Below, in pieces: positions 52,505 to 61,827 of a DNA stretch of 64,000 nt; within the stretch, counting starts at the first letter, position 1; each line of letters begins with the position of its first letter. Made by a program: the position numbers and the translations under genes. The notes beneath the pieces are model-generated. The model ran no database searches and was not told the origin of the DNA. It saw only the letters and a program-made list of their open reading frames with translations. Where the stretch lies: positions 1,922,001 through 1,986,000 of the forward strand of contig NZ_CP044543.1 of NCBI RefSeq assembly GCF_008932115.1, in the 5' to 3' direction. This stretch comes from Bradyrhizobium betae. GTDB lineage: Bacteria > Pseudomonadota > Alphaproteobacteria > Rhizobiales > Xanthobacteraceae.

Positions 52505-53335
52505 ATGACAACGATTCGCGGCGCAGCCGCCATTACCGGGGCCGCCAGCGGCATCGGCCGCGCCCTCGCCATCGAGCTCGCAAGCCGCGGCTGCGACCTC
52601 GCGCTCGCCGATCGCGACGAGGCCGGGCTGAAGACGCTCGCCGCCGAGATCGGACGAGATCGCAAGATCAGCGTGCATCGCGTCGATGTCGGCGAAGCCG
52701 GCGACATCGCGCAGTTCGCGGCCGATGCGGTCGCGGCGCATCCCGCGCTCGGCATCGTCATCAACAATGCCGGGGTGGCGCTGATGGGGTCGTTCGAGGA
52801 GATCGACCAGGCGCAGATGGAGTGGCTGTTCGACATCAATTTCTGGGGCGTCGTGCACGGCACCCGCGCCTTCCTGCCGCATCTGAAGACCAGATCCGAG
52901 GCGCACATCGTCAACCTCTCCTCGATCTTCGGCATCATCGCGCCGCCGGGACAGTCGGCCTATGCGGCGGCCAAGTTCGCGGTACGCGGTTTTTCCGAGA
53001 GCATGCGCCATGAGCTCGCGGTCGCGGGCAGCCCGGTGAGGCTCTCGGTCGTGCACCCCGGCGGCGTCGCCACCGCCATCGCGCGCAATTCCCGCACCGG
53101 GGTCGGCGTCACCGACAATGCCCGCCGCGCGCAATCGATCGAGCGGTTCGAGAGTGCGGCGAAGACGACGCCAAAGGACGCCGCGCTGCGCATCATCAGG
53201 GGCATCGAGAAGAACGAGCCGCGCATCCTGATCGGCAACGACGCCCGCTTCATGGACCTGCTGCAGCGCTTCCGCCCAGGGACGTACTGGGCGCCGTTGC
53301 AGCGCAAGCTGGAGAAGATGGCGAAGGGGAAGTGA
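52505..53335 (+). CDS. Short-chain dehydrogenase/reductase (276 aa)
   Basis: Rossmann motif GAASGIGRALAIELASRG, acidic DVGEAGD, NNAGVALMG, catalytic Ser in IVNLSSIFG and the YAAAKFAVRG dyad (Tyr-x3-Lys) are intact. PGGVATAIARN is the cofactor-specific loop. The length suits a classical SDR with a C-terminal extension (MDLLQRFRPGTYWAPLQRKL). GGGGGGATCC precedes the ATG at 52505. NAD or NADP dependence is uncertain; the substrate is unknown. Confidence 0.94.
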   Translation: MTTIRGAAAITGAASGIGRALAIELASRGCDLALADRDEAGLKTLAAEIGRDRKISVHRVDVGEAGDIAQFAADAVAAHPALGIVINNAGVALMGSFEEIDQAQMEWLFDINFWGVVHGTRAFLPHLKTRSEAHIVNLSSIFGIIAPPGQSAYAAAKFAVRGFSESMRHELAVAGSPVRLSVVHPGGVATAIARNSRTGVGVTDNARRAQSIERFESAAKTTPKDAALRIIRGIEKNEPRILIGNDARFMDLLQRFRPGTYWAPLQRKLEKMAKGK

Positions 53336-53371
53336 GGTGGGGAATGCGCTGGCCTCGCCACACATCGCGCA

Positions 53372-53470
53372 GTCATTCCCCGCGAAGGCGGGGAATCCAG
53401 TACGCCGCGGCTTCTCGATGCGCCGCTGACGTCACGGAGTACTGGATCGCCCGGCTGCGCGGGCGATGAC
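53372..53470. repeat. Palindromic intergenic repeat, family B
   Basis: It begins gtcattccccgcgaaggcgg, with ggaatccagtacgccgcgg and the inverted ggagtactggatcgcccgg, and ends gcgggcgatgac. It is a close relative of 1577-1713. Confidence 0.8.
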
Positions 53471-53488
53471 ACCGAGTATGCGGCCCCC

Positions 53489-54295
53489 TCACTGCCCCGC
53501 GAGCCGGTCCGCAAAATACCCGATCGTCTTGCGGTAGATCACCGCCCGGTTCCACTCCCGCATCGCCTCGAAATTGGCGGTGCCTTCGCCATAGGGCTGG
53601 CCCATCTTGAAGCCGTTGCTGTGGAGCAGGTTCGCGGTCGAGGCGAGCACGTCGGGGACGCTGTGGCGGAGGTCGACGTGGCCGTCGCCGTCGAAATCGA
53701 CGCCGTACTTGATGTAGGACGACGGCAGGAACTGGGTCTGGCCGATCTCGCCGGCAAAGGCGCCGATCAGGTCGCGCAGCGGCAGGTCGCCGCGCTGCAC
53801 GATCTTGAGGGCTGCGAGCAGCTCGCCCTGGAACAGCTCGGTGCGGCGGCAGTCATGCGCGAGCGTCGCCAGCGTGCGGACCACCGGCATCTTGCCGATG
53901 TCGCCCTTGCCGAAATCGCTCTCAAGGCCCCAGATCGCAACCAGGATCGTGCGAGGCACGCCGAACTGCTGCTCGATGCGCGAGAGCAGCGCGGCGTGAC
54001 GCTGCAACAGCGCCTTGCCACCATTGATGCGGCCGGGGCCGACGCGGGTCGAGACATACTGCTCGAAACTCTTGTTGAAGGTGTGGCGCTGGCGCCGGTC
54101 GAAGGCGAGCACCGCGCCGTCCTGCTGCACGCCGCTGAGCGCCGCATTGGTCACGCTCGCCGAAACGCCGGCCGCCTGCGCCTCCGAGGCCATGCTGGCG
54201 ACGAAGCTGTTGAAGTCGCCGCCGCAGCGCGCGGCCTCGGCCGAGCCGCCGGCCAGACAGACGACGAAGGCGGTGGCGGCAAGCGATCTCAGCAT
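53489..54295 (-). CDS. Lytic murein transglycosylase, MltB-like (268 aa)
   Basis: A signal peptide (LAATAFVVCLAGGSAEAARC) exports the enzyme; it is not a lipoprotein by lipobox. The SLT family 3 domain has IWGLESDFGKGDIG with catalytic Glu125, GQTQFLPSSYIKYGVDFDGD and the FNKSFEQYVSTRVGP N-terminal part. It cleaves the glycan strand of peptidoglycan to 1,6-anhydro ends. There is no peptidoglycan-binding repeat at the C-terminus, which ends FADRLAGQ. ATG 54295 has GAGGA nine bases upstream. Confidence 0.93.
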   Translation of the reverse strand: MLRSLAATAFVVCLAGGSAEAARCGGDFNSFVASMASEAQAAGVSASVTNAALSGVQQDGAVLAFDRRQRHTFNKSFEQYVSTRVGPGRINGGKALLQRHAALLSRIEQQFGVPRTILVAIWGLESDFGKGDIGKMPVVRTLATLAHDCRRTELFQGELLAALKIVQRGDLPLRDLIGAFAGEIGQTQFLPSSYIKYGVDFDGDGHVDLRHSVPDVLASTANLLHSNGFKMGQPYGEGTANFEAMREWNRAVIYRKTIGYFADRLAGQ

Positions 54296-54573
54296 CCGAA
54301 ACAATCCTCATGAGTTGGGCGCGAAGCGCGCCCGGATCATGCCCGGGAACGAGATTCGCGTCAAAGCGACACGGAACCGCTCTGGCCCGGATGACGACCT
54401 CTCGCTGCGGCGAAACAAAAACCGAAAAACAACCCCATGCATAGTAGAAGCGTGACGGAGCCGTCTACTGTTTTACCGAATTCATTTGACCCGTCGGGCA
54501 ATACAGGTGTAGGGTGCGACCATCGAAGATTCCAAACGCGGCGCCGCCACACGCGGCTATCAAGGCCAGAGCC

Positions 54574-54906
54574 ATGGCGCCCTTTTCCCTGCTCCGCATC
54601 CCCCTGTTTCGCCTGCTCGCTATCAACCTTGCGATCGGCGCCTGCGCCGCGGCGCTGCTCGTCGGTGGGCTGCTCTGGCTGAACCCCGGACATCTGCGCG
54701 AGTTGATCTTCGCCGACCGAGCCCCCGGCATTGCGCTTCTCGTCCTGCTCGGTTCCTTCCTCATCACGTTCGGCTCAGCCGCGATGGGCAGCGCGATCAT
54801 GCTGCAGGGACGCAAGGAAGATAAAGAGGATGACGGCCAGCGCGGTGGCGGACACGGACCGCGGCTCGCCGTGCAGGAACTGGCGCAGCGCACGCACACG
54901 CGTTGA
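54574..54906 (+). CDS. Small two-helix membrane protein (110 aa)
   Basis: Two hydrophobic segments are clear (LLAINLAIGACAAALLVGGL and IALLVLLGSFLITFGSAAMG), with a charged cytoplasmic-type tail (QGRKEDKEDDGQRGGG). The family is not recognised. Start 54574 has weak upstream purines. It lies alone, divergent from the transglycosylase gene. Confidence 0.75.
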   Translation: MAPFSLLRIPLFRLLAINLAIGACAAALLVGGLLWLNPGHLRELIFADRAPGIALLVLLGSFLITFGSAAMGSAIMLQGRKEDKEDDGQRGGGHGPRLAVQELAQRTHTR

Positions 54907-55477
54907 GATATGCACCGCGAATTCGAATGCGTTCGCGTGCAGGGAATTCGCGTGCAGGGAATGAGAACCCGCCGCGCCCATTCGGAAAGGATGCAGCTCT
55001 ACGCATTTCAACACATCCATGCGAGCTCTCGCTGCATTGCGAGAGCGACGATGCCGAACAAAGGTGCTTTGAAGATCCAATCATCTGCTTCGAAAATTCG
55101 TGCACGCGGCGCTCGCCATCGACGCATATCTGATGCGCACGCTGCGACATCAACGCCATCATGATTTGCCTTGCCATGGCATGGCGATGGTATTAGCCTT
55201 CTATTTTAGGTTGTTGCCCTGCCAGCCCCGGGCGACGCTGAAGGCCAAAAATAAACGGCGGGCTTTGCGGCCCGTCGTTTATTGAGGTCGGGGCCGCATC
55301 AACCGGATGCATCGGATTTCACGAAGCGCTGGACGTTTCCATCCGCCCCAAATCATATCGCAACGGTTGTCGTCGATCGATCGCGCATCCGGTTCCGAGG
55401 CCGCGGAAGTCCTGCTGTCCCCCGGAAAGCCGCCAAAGTCATTTGACTATGGCGCCCTGATCGACGACAAGCCCGCC
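54907..55477. other. Gene-free region with a tandem duplication and a terminator-like hairpin
   Basis: A 15-bp unit, TTCGCGTGCAGGGAA, is repeated head to tail at 54932-54946 and 54947-54961. A hairpin occupies 55250-55283 (AATAAACGGCGGGC / GGCCCGTCGTTTATT, one mismatch) and may end transcription in either direction. Nothing coding is supported between 54907 and 55477. Confidence 0.6.
54932..54961. repeat. 15-bp perfect tandem duplication
   Basis: The unit TTCGCGTGCAGGGAA occurs twice without a break. It is too short for a satellite and probably a recent slippage event. Confidence 0.85.
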
Positions 55478-55714
55478 ATGGCCAAAAAACCCGGAACCAA
55501 TCCCAAAGGCGAATTCGCCTTTTTCAACGTCTTCTATGAAGACGGCTCCCAACGCTCCAACCGGCGCGTACCTTCGGAGCTGCTCGGAGGCCTCGATGGC
55601 GACGAGCCCGCCCGTGCCTTCATCATGGAGCAGGACCGCGAGATCGCCGAAAAGTCCGGCCGTCCGCCGCTGGAGATCAAGGATCTCGAGCGGGTCGGCG
55701 CGAAGAAGAAGTAG
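55478..55714 (+). CDS. Small conserved-looking hypothetical protein (78 aa)
   Basis: The start at ATG 55478 (MAKKPGTNPKGEFAFFNVFY) was chosen because the longer upstream frame has no ribosome site. The protein is hydrophilic: DGSQRSNRRVPSELLGGLDG, DEPARAFIMEQDREIAEKSG, then PPLEIKDLERVGAKKK. I recall similar proteins in related genomes but no function. The strong palindromic terminator follows, convergent with rpoD. Confidence 0.78.
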   Translation: MAKKPGTNPKGEFAFFNVFYEDGSQRSNRRVPSELLGGLDGDEPARAFIMEQDREIAEKSGRPPLEIKDLERVGAKKK

Positions 55715-55742
55715 GCGCCGCGCGCTGGACACGCGACGTATC

Positions 55743-55790
55743 ATCCAAAAGAAAAACGGCGGGCCTAGGCCCGCCGTTTTTCTTTTGGAT
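55743..55790. terminator. 48-bp perfect palindrome, bidirectional terminator
   Basis: Perfect self-complementarity runs from ATCCAAAAG to CTTTTGGAT around a CCTAGG centre, with GC-rich stem core (ACGGCGGGCC) and A-tract/T-tract flanks on both sides. It lies 28 bases after the 55714 stop and 36 bases after rpoD's stop, so it can terminate both. Confidence 0.92.
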
Positions 55791-55826
55791 GGATGCCCGG
55801 GTCAGGCCCGGGCATGACGATCCGAC

Positions 55827-57974
55827 TTAGTTGTCCAGGAACGACCGCAGCTTCCTGCTCCGCGACGGATGCTTCAGCTTGCGCAGCGCCTTGGCTTCGA
55901 TCTGACGAATACGCTCGCGCGTCACCGAGAACTGCTGGCCGACTTCTTCCAGCGTGTGGTCGGTGTTCATGCCGATGCCGAAGCGCATGCGCAGCACGCG
56001 CTCTTCGCGCGGGGTGAGCGAGGCGAGCACGCGCGTGGTGGTCTCGCGCAGGTTCGACTGGATCGCGGCGTCGATCGGCAGGATCGCGTTCTTGTCCTCG
56101 ATGAAATCGCCGAGGTGCGAATCCTCTTCGTCACCGACGGGCGTTTCGAGCGAGAGCGGCTCCTTGGCGATCTTGAGGACCTTGCGGACCTTTTCGAGCG
56201 GCATGCCGAGCTTTTCGGCGAGCTCTTCCGGGGTCGGCTCGCGGCCGATCTCGTTGAGCATCTGGCGCGAGGTGCGCACGATCTTGTTGATCGTCTCGAT
56301 CATGTGCACGGGGATGCGGATGGTGCGGGCCTGGTCCGCAATGCTGCGGGTGATCGCCTGCCGGATCCACCACGTCGCATAGGTCGAGAACTTGTAGCCG
56401 CGGCGGTACTCGAACTTGTCGACGGCCTTCATCAGGCCGATGTTGCCTTCCTGGATCAGGTCGAGGAACTGCAGGCCGCGGTTGGTGTATTTCTTGGCGA
56501 TCGAGATCACGAGACGGAGGTTGGCTTCCACCATCTCCTTCTTGGCCTGACGTGCCTCGCGCTCGCCCTTCTGCACGGAGTGCACGATCTTGCGGAACTC
56601 GACGATCTCGAGGCCGGTGAGCGCAGCGAGCTGGTGCACCTCGTGGCGGAGGTCCTTGATGCGGTCCTTCTCGTGATGGACGAAATTCTTCCAGCCCTTG
56701 GCCGAAAGCTTCGAGACACGGTTGAGCCAGCGCGGATCGAGCTCCGAGCCGGTGTAGTTGCGCAGGAAATCCTCGCGCGCGACGCCGTGGCTGTCGGCGA
56801 GACGCATCAGGCGGCCTTCGTGGGACACGAGGCGCTTGTTGATGTCGTAGAGCTGCTCGACGAGGCTGTCGATACGCGCCTGGTTCAGGCGCAGCGACTT
56901 CACCTCGACGATGATCTCGTCCTTGAGCTTGCGGTACTTGCGCTCCTGGTGCGGCGACAGCGAGGGACCATGCGAGGTGCTCTCGAGCTGGTTCTGGATG
57001 TCCTGCTCTTGCAGCTTGCGCAGCTTCTTGTAGCTCTCGGCGATCTTGTCGAAGATCTCGACGACCTTCGGCTTGAGCTCGGCCTCGATTGCCGCAAGCG
57101 ACATCTGGTTCTCGAACTCGTCGTCATCGTCCATGTCGGCTTCGGCCGCGGCCTCGCCCGGATCCTTCTCGGCTTCGCCGGCATTGCCGGGCGCAGGCGC
57201 GGCGCGGAACGGCGTCGGCGCCGGCGGCGCAGCGGGCGGCGCGACATGCGCGGGCGCACCGGCAGGCTGGCCGCCTTCGGCCGACGCTTCGCCGTTCTCG
57301 CCGTTGGGGCCGGCGATCATCGCCGTGTTCATGCCGGCCTTGGCATCGGGCCCGGCATAGGTCGCTTCGAGATCGATGATGTCGCGGAGGAAAATCTTGC
57401 CTTCGTTGAGCTCGTCTCGCCAGATGATGATGGCCTGGAAGGTCAGCGGGCTTTCGCAGAGGCCTGCGATCATCGCCTCGCGGCCGGCCTCGATGCGCTT
57501 GGCGATCGCGATTTCGCCTTCGCGGGACAAGAGCTCGACCGTGCCCATCTCGCGCAGATACATGCGCACGGGGTCGTCGGTGCGCTCGCCCGGCTCGCTC
57601 TTCTTGACCTCGGTGACGGCCTTTTGTGTGACCTCGACGAGTTCGTTGTCGGTCTCGTCCTCGCCGCCCTCGTCCTTTTCCTCCTCGTCGCCGCTATCGT
57701 CGGCTTCGGTGACGTTGATGCCCATGTCCGAGAGCATGGACATGATGTCCTCGATCTGCTCGGGGGAGGTCTGGTCGGACGGCAAAACTTCGTTGAGCTG
57801 ATCGAAGGTCACGAAGCCGCGCTTCTTGGCCTGCTTGATCATCTTCTTCACTGCCGCGTCGGACAGATCGAGCAACGGCGACGGCGCGTCCTGGGAATCC
57901 TTCTCCGGAGCGTCCGGTGCCTTGTCGTCTTTTTCCTTGTCCTTCGTCTGCAGCGTCTTTGCCTTGGTGGCCAT
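55827..57974 (-). CDS. rpoD: RNA polymerase primary sigma factor RpoD (715 aa)
   Basis: Region 1.1 ([20 protein letters not shown]), 1.2 ([20 protein letters not shown]), 2 ([40 protein letters not shown]), 3 ([20 protein letters not shown]) and 4 ([20 protein letters not shown]) are in order. An acidic, Ala/Pro-rich non-conserved insert lies at about 220-290. The size is normal for the group. TAGGAG lies seven bases upstream of the ATG. dnaG lies upstream on the same strand, the usual macromolecular-synthesis arrangement. Confidence 0.98.
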   Translation of the reverse strand: MATKAKTLQTKDKEKDDKAPDAPEKDSQDAPSPLLDLSDAAVKKMIKQAKKRGFVTFDQLNEVLPSDQTSPEQIEDIMSMLSDMGINVTEADDSGDEEEKDEGGEDETDNELVEVTQKAVTEVKKSEPGERTDDPVRMYLREMGTVELLSREGEIAIAKRIEAGREAMIAGLCESPLTFQAIIIWRDELNEGKIFLRDIIDLEATYAGPDAKAGMNTAMIAGPNGENGEASAEGGQPAGAPAHVAPPAAPPAPTPFRAAPAPGNAGEAEKDPGEAAAEADMDDDDEFENQMSLAAIEAELKPKVVEIFDKIAESYKKLRKLQEQDIQNQLESTSHGPSLSPHQERKYRKLKDEIIVEVKSLRLNQARIDSLVEQLYDINKRLVSHEGRLMRLADSHGVAREDFLRNYTGSELDPRWLNRVSKLSAKGWKNFVHHEKDRIKDLRHEVHQLAALTGLEIVEFRKIVHSVQKGEREARQAKKEMVEANLRLVISIAKKYTNRGLQFLDLIQEGNIGLMKAVDKFEYRRGYKFSTYATWWIRQAITRSIADQARTIRIPVHMIETINKIVRTSRQMLNEIGREPTPEELAEKLGMPLEKVRKVLKIAKEPLSLETPVGDEEDSHLGDFIEDKNAILPIDAAIQSNLRETTTRVLASLTPREERVLRMRFGIGMNTDHTLEEVGQQFSVTRERIRQIEAKALRKLKHPSRSRKLRSFLDN

Positions 57975-58352
57975 CCATTGCTCCTAAACGCGCTTCATGC
58001 GGAAGGCACATCGGCCCGCCCGCCTGAAATCACTTGAACCTGTTGCTCGACGCTCTCGCTTCGCCAGATCTCGACACGGAAAGGGCGGCGCGCATATCTC
58101 TCGCCACCCCGACCTTTCTCTCGCCGGATTTGCCTAACGCTTCGTGAGCCTCTTTGTCACAGCGGATGCAGGTGAAGTGCCAACAGCTATTGCGCGGATT
58201 CATTCCTGACGCGTCTGTTCTGCCTGCGGCCGCCTGGGGGCCAAAGTGCTACAAGACCGTTAAGCCTCGATTAACCCTGTTTTTGCCGCCAAACCTTGGA
58301 TTTGGCGAGTCTTTTAGCGGTTCCGGCCCCGGCCGTCCGCATGATTCTTTCA
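57975..58352. other. dnaG-rpoD intergenic region
   Basis: It contains the rpoD promoter region on the minus strand. The plus-strand ORFs in it are shadows. No repeat of the families seen elsewhere is visible. Confidence 0.55.
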
Positions 58353-60368
58353 TCAGACGCTCTTCTGGAACCGGCCCGACAGCTCGCCAAAACCCTCGAT
58401 CAGGGCCTCGGTGCCGTCAACTTCGGCCAACCGAGCCTTCACGTCACGAAGCCACGCCATATTGGCCTCGCTGGGATCCTCCCCCAAGGCCAGCTCGGCG
58501 TCCTTCAGCTCTCTAAGTAGTGAATGGTACTGCCGATGCAAGGCAACGAGCTGGTGCCAGGTGGCGAGAACGTCGTCCGGCGCCGCCCCTTCGCGGGCGC
58601 CCCACACCGCCTGGGTCGTGATGCCGCTCTCAACCCTTTGAAGAAGCTGCGAAAATCCGCCCTTTTCGATGTCGGATCGCATCTTTTCGGCCTGTTCACC
58701 AGGGTCCGGGCTGTGGTGATGGTCATTGGCGAAGGCGGCGATGATGCCGGCCCGCAGCTTGTGGGCCTCGGGGTGGGCCAGCTCCAGGGCGGCCACCTCC
58801 TCCAGGTGCTCATGCAGCAGCCAGGGATGATTGATCAGGATTTGCAGGATCAGGGCCTCGCGCCGGGAAATGGCGCTGCGCTGGCCTCGCATGATCGGGC
58901 TCGCCGCCAGCTGGGGGCTTGCCGCCTGGTAGGGACCGGAGGGCAGCATGACGGGACCGGGCGGGCCGCGACGTCCCTGACCACCGAATCCCTGGCCGCC
59001 GAATCGATTCGCCTGCCCCCCGCCGCGGGGCTGGAACGGGCGGCCGCCGCCACCGGGGCGGAAATTGCCGCGGGCGGCAAAGCCGCCGCGGCCGCTCTCC
59101 GGGGCAAAGGTGCGCTGAAGCCGCTCGGCGAGATCCTGGCGATAATAGCGCCGCACCACCTCGTCACGGATGCCGTTCGAGAGCTCCTTGATGCGCGCCT
59201 CCAGCGCGGCGCGGCGCTCAGGGGTGGCGAAATTGCCGCCTTCGAGCTCGCGCGACCAAAGCATGTCGGCAAGCGGCCGCGCCGCCGCGATCACCTCCTC
59301 GACCGCGCCGCGGCCGCCGGAGCGCACGAGATCGTCGGGATCCTGCCCTTCCGGCAGCAGCGCAAAGCGCAGGCTCTTGCCCGGCGCGAGGAAAGGCAGC
59401 GCAAGATCAGCCGCGCGATAGGCCGCCTTCTGCCCGGCCTTGTCGCCGTCGAAGCAGAGGATCGGCTCGTCCGCCATCTTCCAGAGCAGTTGAAGCTGGT
59501 TTTCGGTCAGCGCAGTGCCGAGCGGCGCCACGCTGCCCGCAAAGCCCGCGGTGACCATGGCGATGACGTCGACATAGCCTTCGACCACGATCAGCGAAGC
59601 ACCGTTATGTGCGGCGGCGCGCGCGGTCTGGTGATTGTAGAGATTGTCGCCCTTGTGGAAGAGCGGCGTCTCCGGCGAGTTCAGATATTTTGCGGGAACG
59701 TCCTTCTCCAGCGCCCGTCCGCCGAAGGCGATGACGCGGCCGCGCAGATCGGTGATCGGAAACATCACGCGGTCGCGGAAGCGGTCATAGGGCACGGGAA
59801 TGTCGTTGCCGGCGACGAGCAAGCCGGTCTCGACCATGTCGTCGACGGAGACGCCGAGCTTGCCGAGATGCTCCTTCAGCGCGAAGCGATCGGGCGAGGC
59901 ATAGCCGAGGCGAAACTGCACTTGCGTCGCCGGCGAGATCGCGCGGTCGGCGAGGTAGCCGCGCGCTTTCGCGCCGAGGCGCGAGGCCAGCGTTTCCGCG
60001 AAATATTTCGCGGCAAGATCCATGACGTCGTGCAGCGTCCGACGCCGCTGCTCGTGCCGCGCCGCATCGGGCGTCACCGCAGGCAGCGGCAGGCCCGCCA
60101 TGCTGGCGAGCCGCTCGACCGCTTCGGCGAACGGCAGGCCGTCGGTCTCCATCACGAAGGTGATGATGTCGCCGTGCTTGCCAGAGGAGAAGTCGTGGTA
60201 AAAACCCTTCTGGTCGTTGACGTAGAAGGACGGCGTCTTCTCCTGCTGGAACGGCGACAGCCCCTTCCACTCCCGCCCCGCCTTCTTCAGCTTGACGCGC
60301 TTGCCCACGACTTCGGAGACCGAAAGCCGGGCGCGAAGCTCGTCGAGGAATTGGGGCGTGAAGCGCAT
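58353..60368 (-). CDS. dnaG: DNA primase DnaG with a ligand-less zinc-ribbon region (671 aa)
   Basis: The Toprim core is intact (SLIVVEGYVDVIAMVTAGF, EPILCFDGDKAGQKAA), as are the N-terminal RFTPQFLDELRARLSVSEVV and the C-terminal helicase-binding region (REALILQILINHPWLLHEHL). In the zinc-ribbon the usual CPFH...YHCFGC reads SPFQQEKTPSF ... YHDFSS: Ser38, Gln41, Asp59 and Ser62 replace Cys, His, Cys, Cys. The fold must be held without zinc. A Gly/Arg-rich linker sits at about 430-475. Confidence 0.95.
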   Translation of the reverse strand: MRFTPQFLDELRARLSVSEVVGKRVKLKKAGREWKGLSPFQQEKTPSFYVNDQKGFYHDFSSGKHGDIITFVMETDGLPFAEAVERLASMAGLPLPAVTPDAARHEQRRRTLHDVMDLAAKYFAETLASRLGAKARGYLADRAISPATQVQFRLGYASPDRFALKEHLGKLGVSVDDMVETGLLVAGNDIPVPYDRFRDRVMFPITDLRGRVIAFGGRALEKDVPAKYLNSPETPLFHKGDNLYNHQTARAAAHNGASLIVVEGYVDVIAMVTAGFAGSVAPLGTALTENQLQLLWKMADEPILCFDGDKAGQKAAYRAADLALPFLAPGKSLRFALLPEGQDPDDLVRSGGRGAVEEVIAAARPLADMLWSRELEGGNFATPERRAALEARIKELSNGIRDEVVRRYYRQDLAERLQRTFAPESGRGGFAARGNFRPGGGGRPFQPRGGGQANRFGGQGFGGQGRRGPPGPVMLPSGPYQAASPQLAASPIMRGQRSAISRREALILQILINHPWLLHEHLEEVAALELAHPEAHKLRAGIIAAFANDHHHSPDPGEQAEKMRSDIEKGGFSQLLQRVESGITTQAVWGAREGAAPDDVLATWHQLVALHRQYHSLLRELKDAELALGEDPSEANMAWLRDVKARLAEVDGTEALIEGFGELSGRFQKSV

Positions 60369-60741
60369 GGGCTTTGTCTAGCGCGAACCAGGGTGAGTCG
60401 GGCGAAGGATCAGGGATATAGGTGCGGCCTGCCCAGAAGTCAGGTTTAGGCGGGTTATCCGCGCTGTTCACAGGGCCCTTCCCTCCTTATGGGCGCGCGG
60501 AGCGCGGCTGAGACCGATCGTTTTTCGCCGTCACCCCCGCGCAACCGCGAAGCGGTTGTCGCTGGAGGTGCTCGCCCTCTTCGGCGAGCCTCGCAGGGCG
60601 ACGGCCCGGCTGCATCCGGGCCGATTCATCCTTCGAGGCTCACACTGCTTTGCAGTGCGAGCGCCTCAGGATGACGGAACAGGTGGCCGGCGTATGACGG
60701 GAAAAGCTTGAACCGCGCCCGGTTCCACGCTTCCATGGGCC
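60369..60741. other. Intergenic region upstream of dnaG and of the chlorite dismutase-like gene
   Basis: It holds the family-A repeat (60530-60675) and, on the minus strand, the dnaG promoter. No gene is supported. The Arg-rich shadow frames are rejected. Confidence 0.6.
60530..60675. repeat. Intergenic repeat, family A (inverted relative to 15672)
   Basis: It begins gtcacccccgcgcaaccgcg and ends ctcaggatgac, the reverse complement of the element at 15672-15841 with the inner variable parts changed. Nested hairpins are kept (cactgctttgcagtg). Confidence 0.8.
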
Positions 60742-61308
60742 ATGTTCAGGACGTTTCGAGGCGGCCAGAGCGGGGGCTGGCGCGTGATCTCGATTTCATC
60801 CGTGACGGGCGAGCCCCTGCCCTTCATGCCGGCGCTGTCGGTCACCGACAGCGACGCCATCTCGTTGCCGCTGGTGCCGTCGCGCAATGCGTGGCGGCTG
60901 GTCGGCGCGCCGAGTTCGCTCCGCTATACCGAGCGCGCGGAGAAGCAGCAGTTCACCGCGGTGCAGGCCGGACTCGGCCGGCTGGAGGCAACATCCGCAG
61001 CGCTGATCCCGATCCGCAAATCGCAGGCCTGGTGGGAGCTGACACAGGAAGAGCGCCGCAGGATCTTTGAGGACAAGTCGCACCACATCGCCAGCAACCT
61101 GCGTTTCCTGCCTGCGATCGCGCGGCAGCTCTATCATTGCCGCGACCTCGGCGAGCCCTTCGATTTTCTCACCTGGTTCGAATTCGCCCCCGCGCATGCC
61201 TCGCTGTTCGAGGAGCTGGTGGGGATGCTGAGGCGAACCGAGGAGTGGACTTACGTCGAGCGCGAGGTCGACGTTCGCGTGGTCAAGGAAGTGCTGTCGG
61301 CTGAGTGA
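60742..61308 (+). CDS. Chlorite dismutase-family heme protein, short form (188 aa)
   Basis: The sequence AWWELTQEERRRIFEDKSHH, then LRFLPAIARQLYHCRDLGEP, FDFLTWFEFAPAHASLFEEL is that of the short, dimeric chlorite dismutase subgroup as I recall it from Nitrobacter-type proteins. A His-rich region supplies the proximal heme ligand (LYHCRD). I could not place the distal Arg with certainty, so whether it decomposes chlorite or only binds heme is open. It has no export signal. The start ATG 60742 is plausible; its 3' end overlaps the convergent gene by 58 bases. Confidence 0.78.
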   Translation: MFRTFRGGQSGGWRVISISSVTGEPLPFMPALSVTDSDAISLPLVPSRNAWRLVGAPSSLRYTERAEKQQFTAVQAGLGRLEATSAALIPIRKSQAWWELTQEERRRIFEDKSHHIASNLRFLPAIARQLYHCRDLGEPFDFLTWFEFAPAHASLFEELVGMLRRTEEWTYVEREVDVRVVKEVLSAE

Positions 61309-61700
61309 TCGAGAAACCGGCCTGACTCGATGCGCGGCAGATCGGTCACGGGCCAGTTATAGATGTAGGTCCAGGCCTTCTCCGCAACGCCGTCCGCGCC
61401 TGTCACGTCGATCAGCTTGCGCAGATATTCCGTCGGCTCCGCAAAGCCCTCGCCGCAGGCTTCGTACATGTCGAGCTCGCGCAGCAATTCGTCCGGCACA
61501 TGAAGGCGGAACAGCTCGCCATGGACGACCTCGGAGGTTGCGCCCGATAACAGCAGTCCCGGATAATGCTTCACCAGAACGAGCCGGCCGCGACAGGTCG
61601 CCTCGCCAAGGAAATCCGCGTGGCCCGCGAGCAGCCGCGCCATCGGATGGTCGAAGCTGCGCATCAGGGTGCCGTACACGAAGAGACGATCGGAGGTCAT
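61251..61700 (-). CDS. Gamma-glutamylcyclotransferase/AIG2-like family protein (149 aa)
   Basis: RLFVYGTLMRSFDHPM is the GGCT N-terminal motif, with the YPGLLLSGA and VHGELFRL strands and the acidic LRELDMYEACGEGF segment supplying the family Glu. Such enzymes cyclise gamma-glutamyl amines, but many bacterial members have unproven substrates. The last 58 bases overlap the chlorite dismutase-like gene on the opposite strand, so its Ser/Thr tail (STSLTTRTSTSRST) is probably not part of the fold. An earlier real stop is unlikely, as the frame is open. Confidence 0.85.
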   Translation of the reverse strand: MTSDRLFVYGTLMRSFDHPMARLLAGHADFLGEATCRGRLVLVKHYPGLLLSGATSEVVHGELFRLHVPDELLRELDMYEACGEGFAEPTEYLRKLIDVTGADGVAEKAWTYIYNWPVTDLPRIESGRFLDHSADSTSLTTRTSTSRST

Positions 61701-61726
61701 GGAAATGTCTATAGCCCCTGAACTCC

Positions 61727-61810
61727 GTCATTGCGAGGAGCTCTTGCGACCAAGCAATCCAGACTGTCACTGCGGAAGATTCTGGATTGCTTCGCTGCGC
61801 TGGCAATGAC
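61727..61810. repeat. Palindromic intergenic repeat, gtcattgcgagg type
   Basis: The left arm begins gtcattgcgaggagctcttg, with gcaatccagac, and the right arm is tctggattgcttcgctgcgc ending caatgac. This is a common rhizobial intergenic palindrome as I recall it. Confidence 0.85.
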
Positions 61811-61827
61811 GAGGCAGGCGCAACGGC

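Noticed and set aside
55869..58037. A 722-residue plus-strand open frame opposite rpoD
   Set aside because: rpoD is complete on the other strand with all sigma regions; this frame is Leu/Asp/Val-rich antisense noise.
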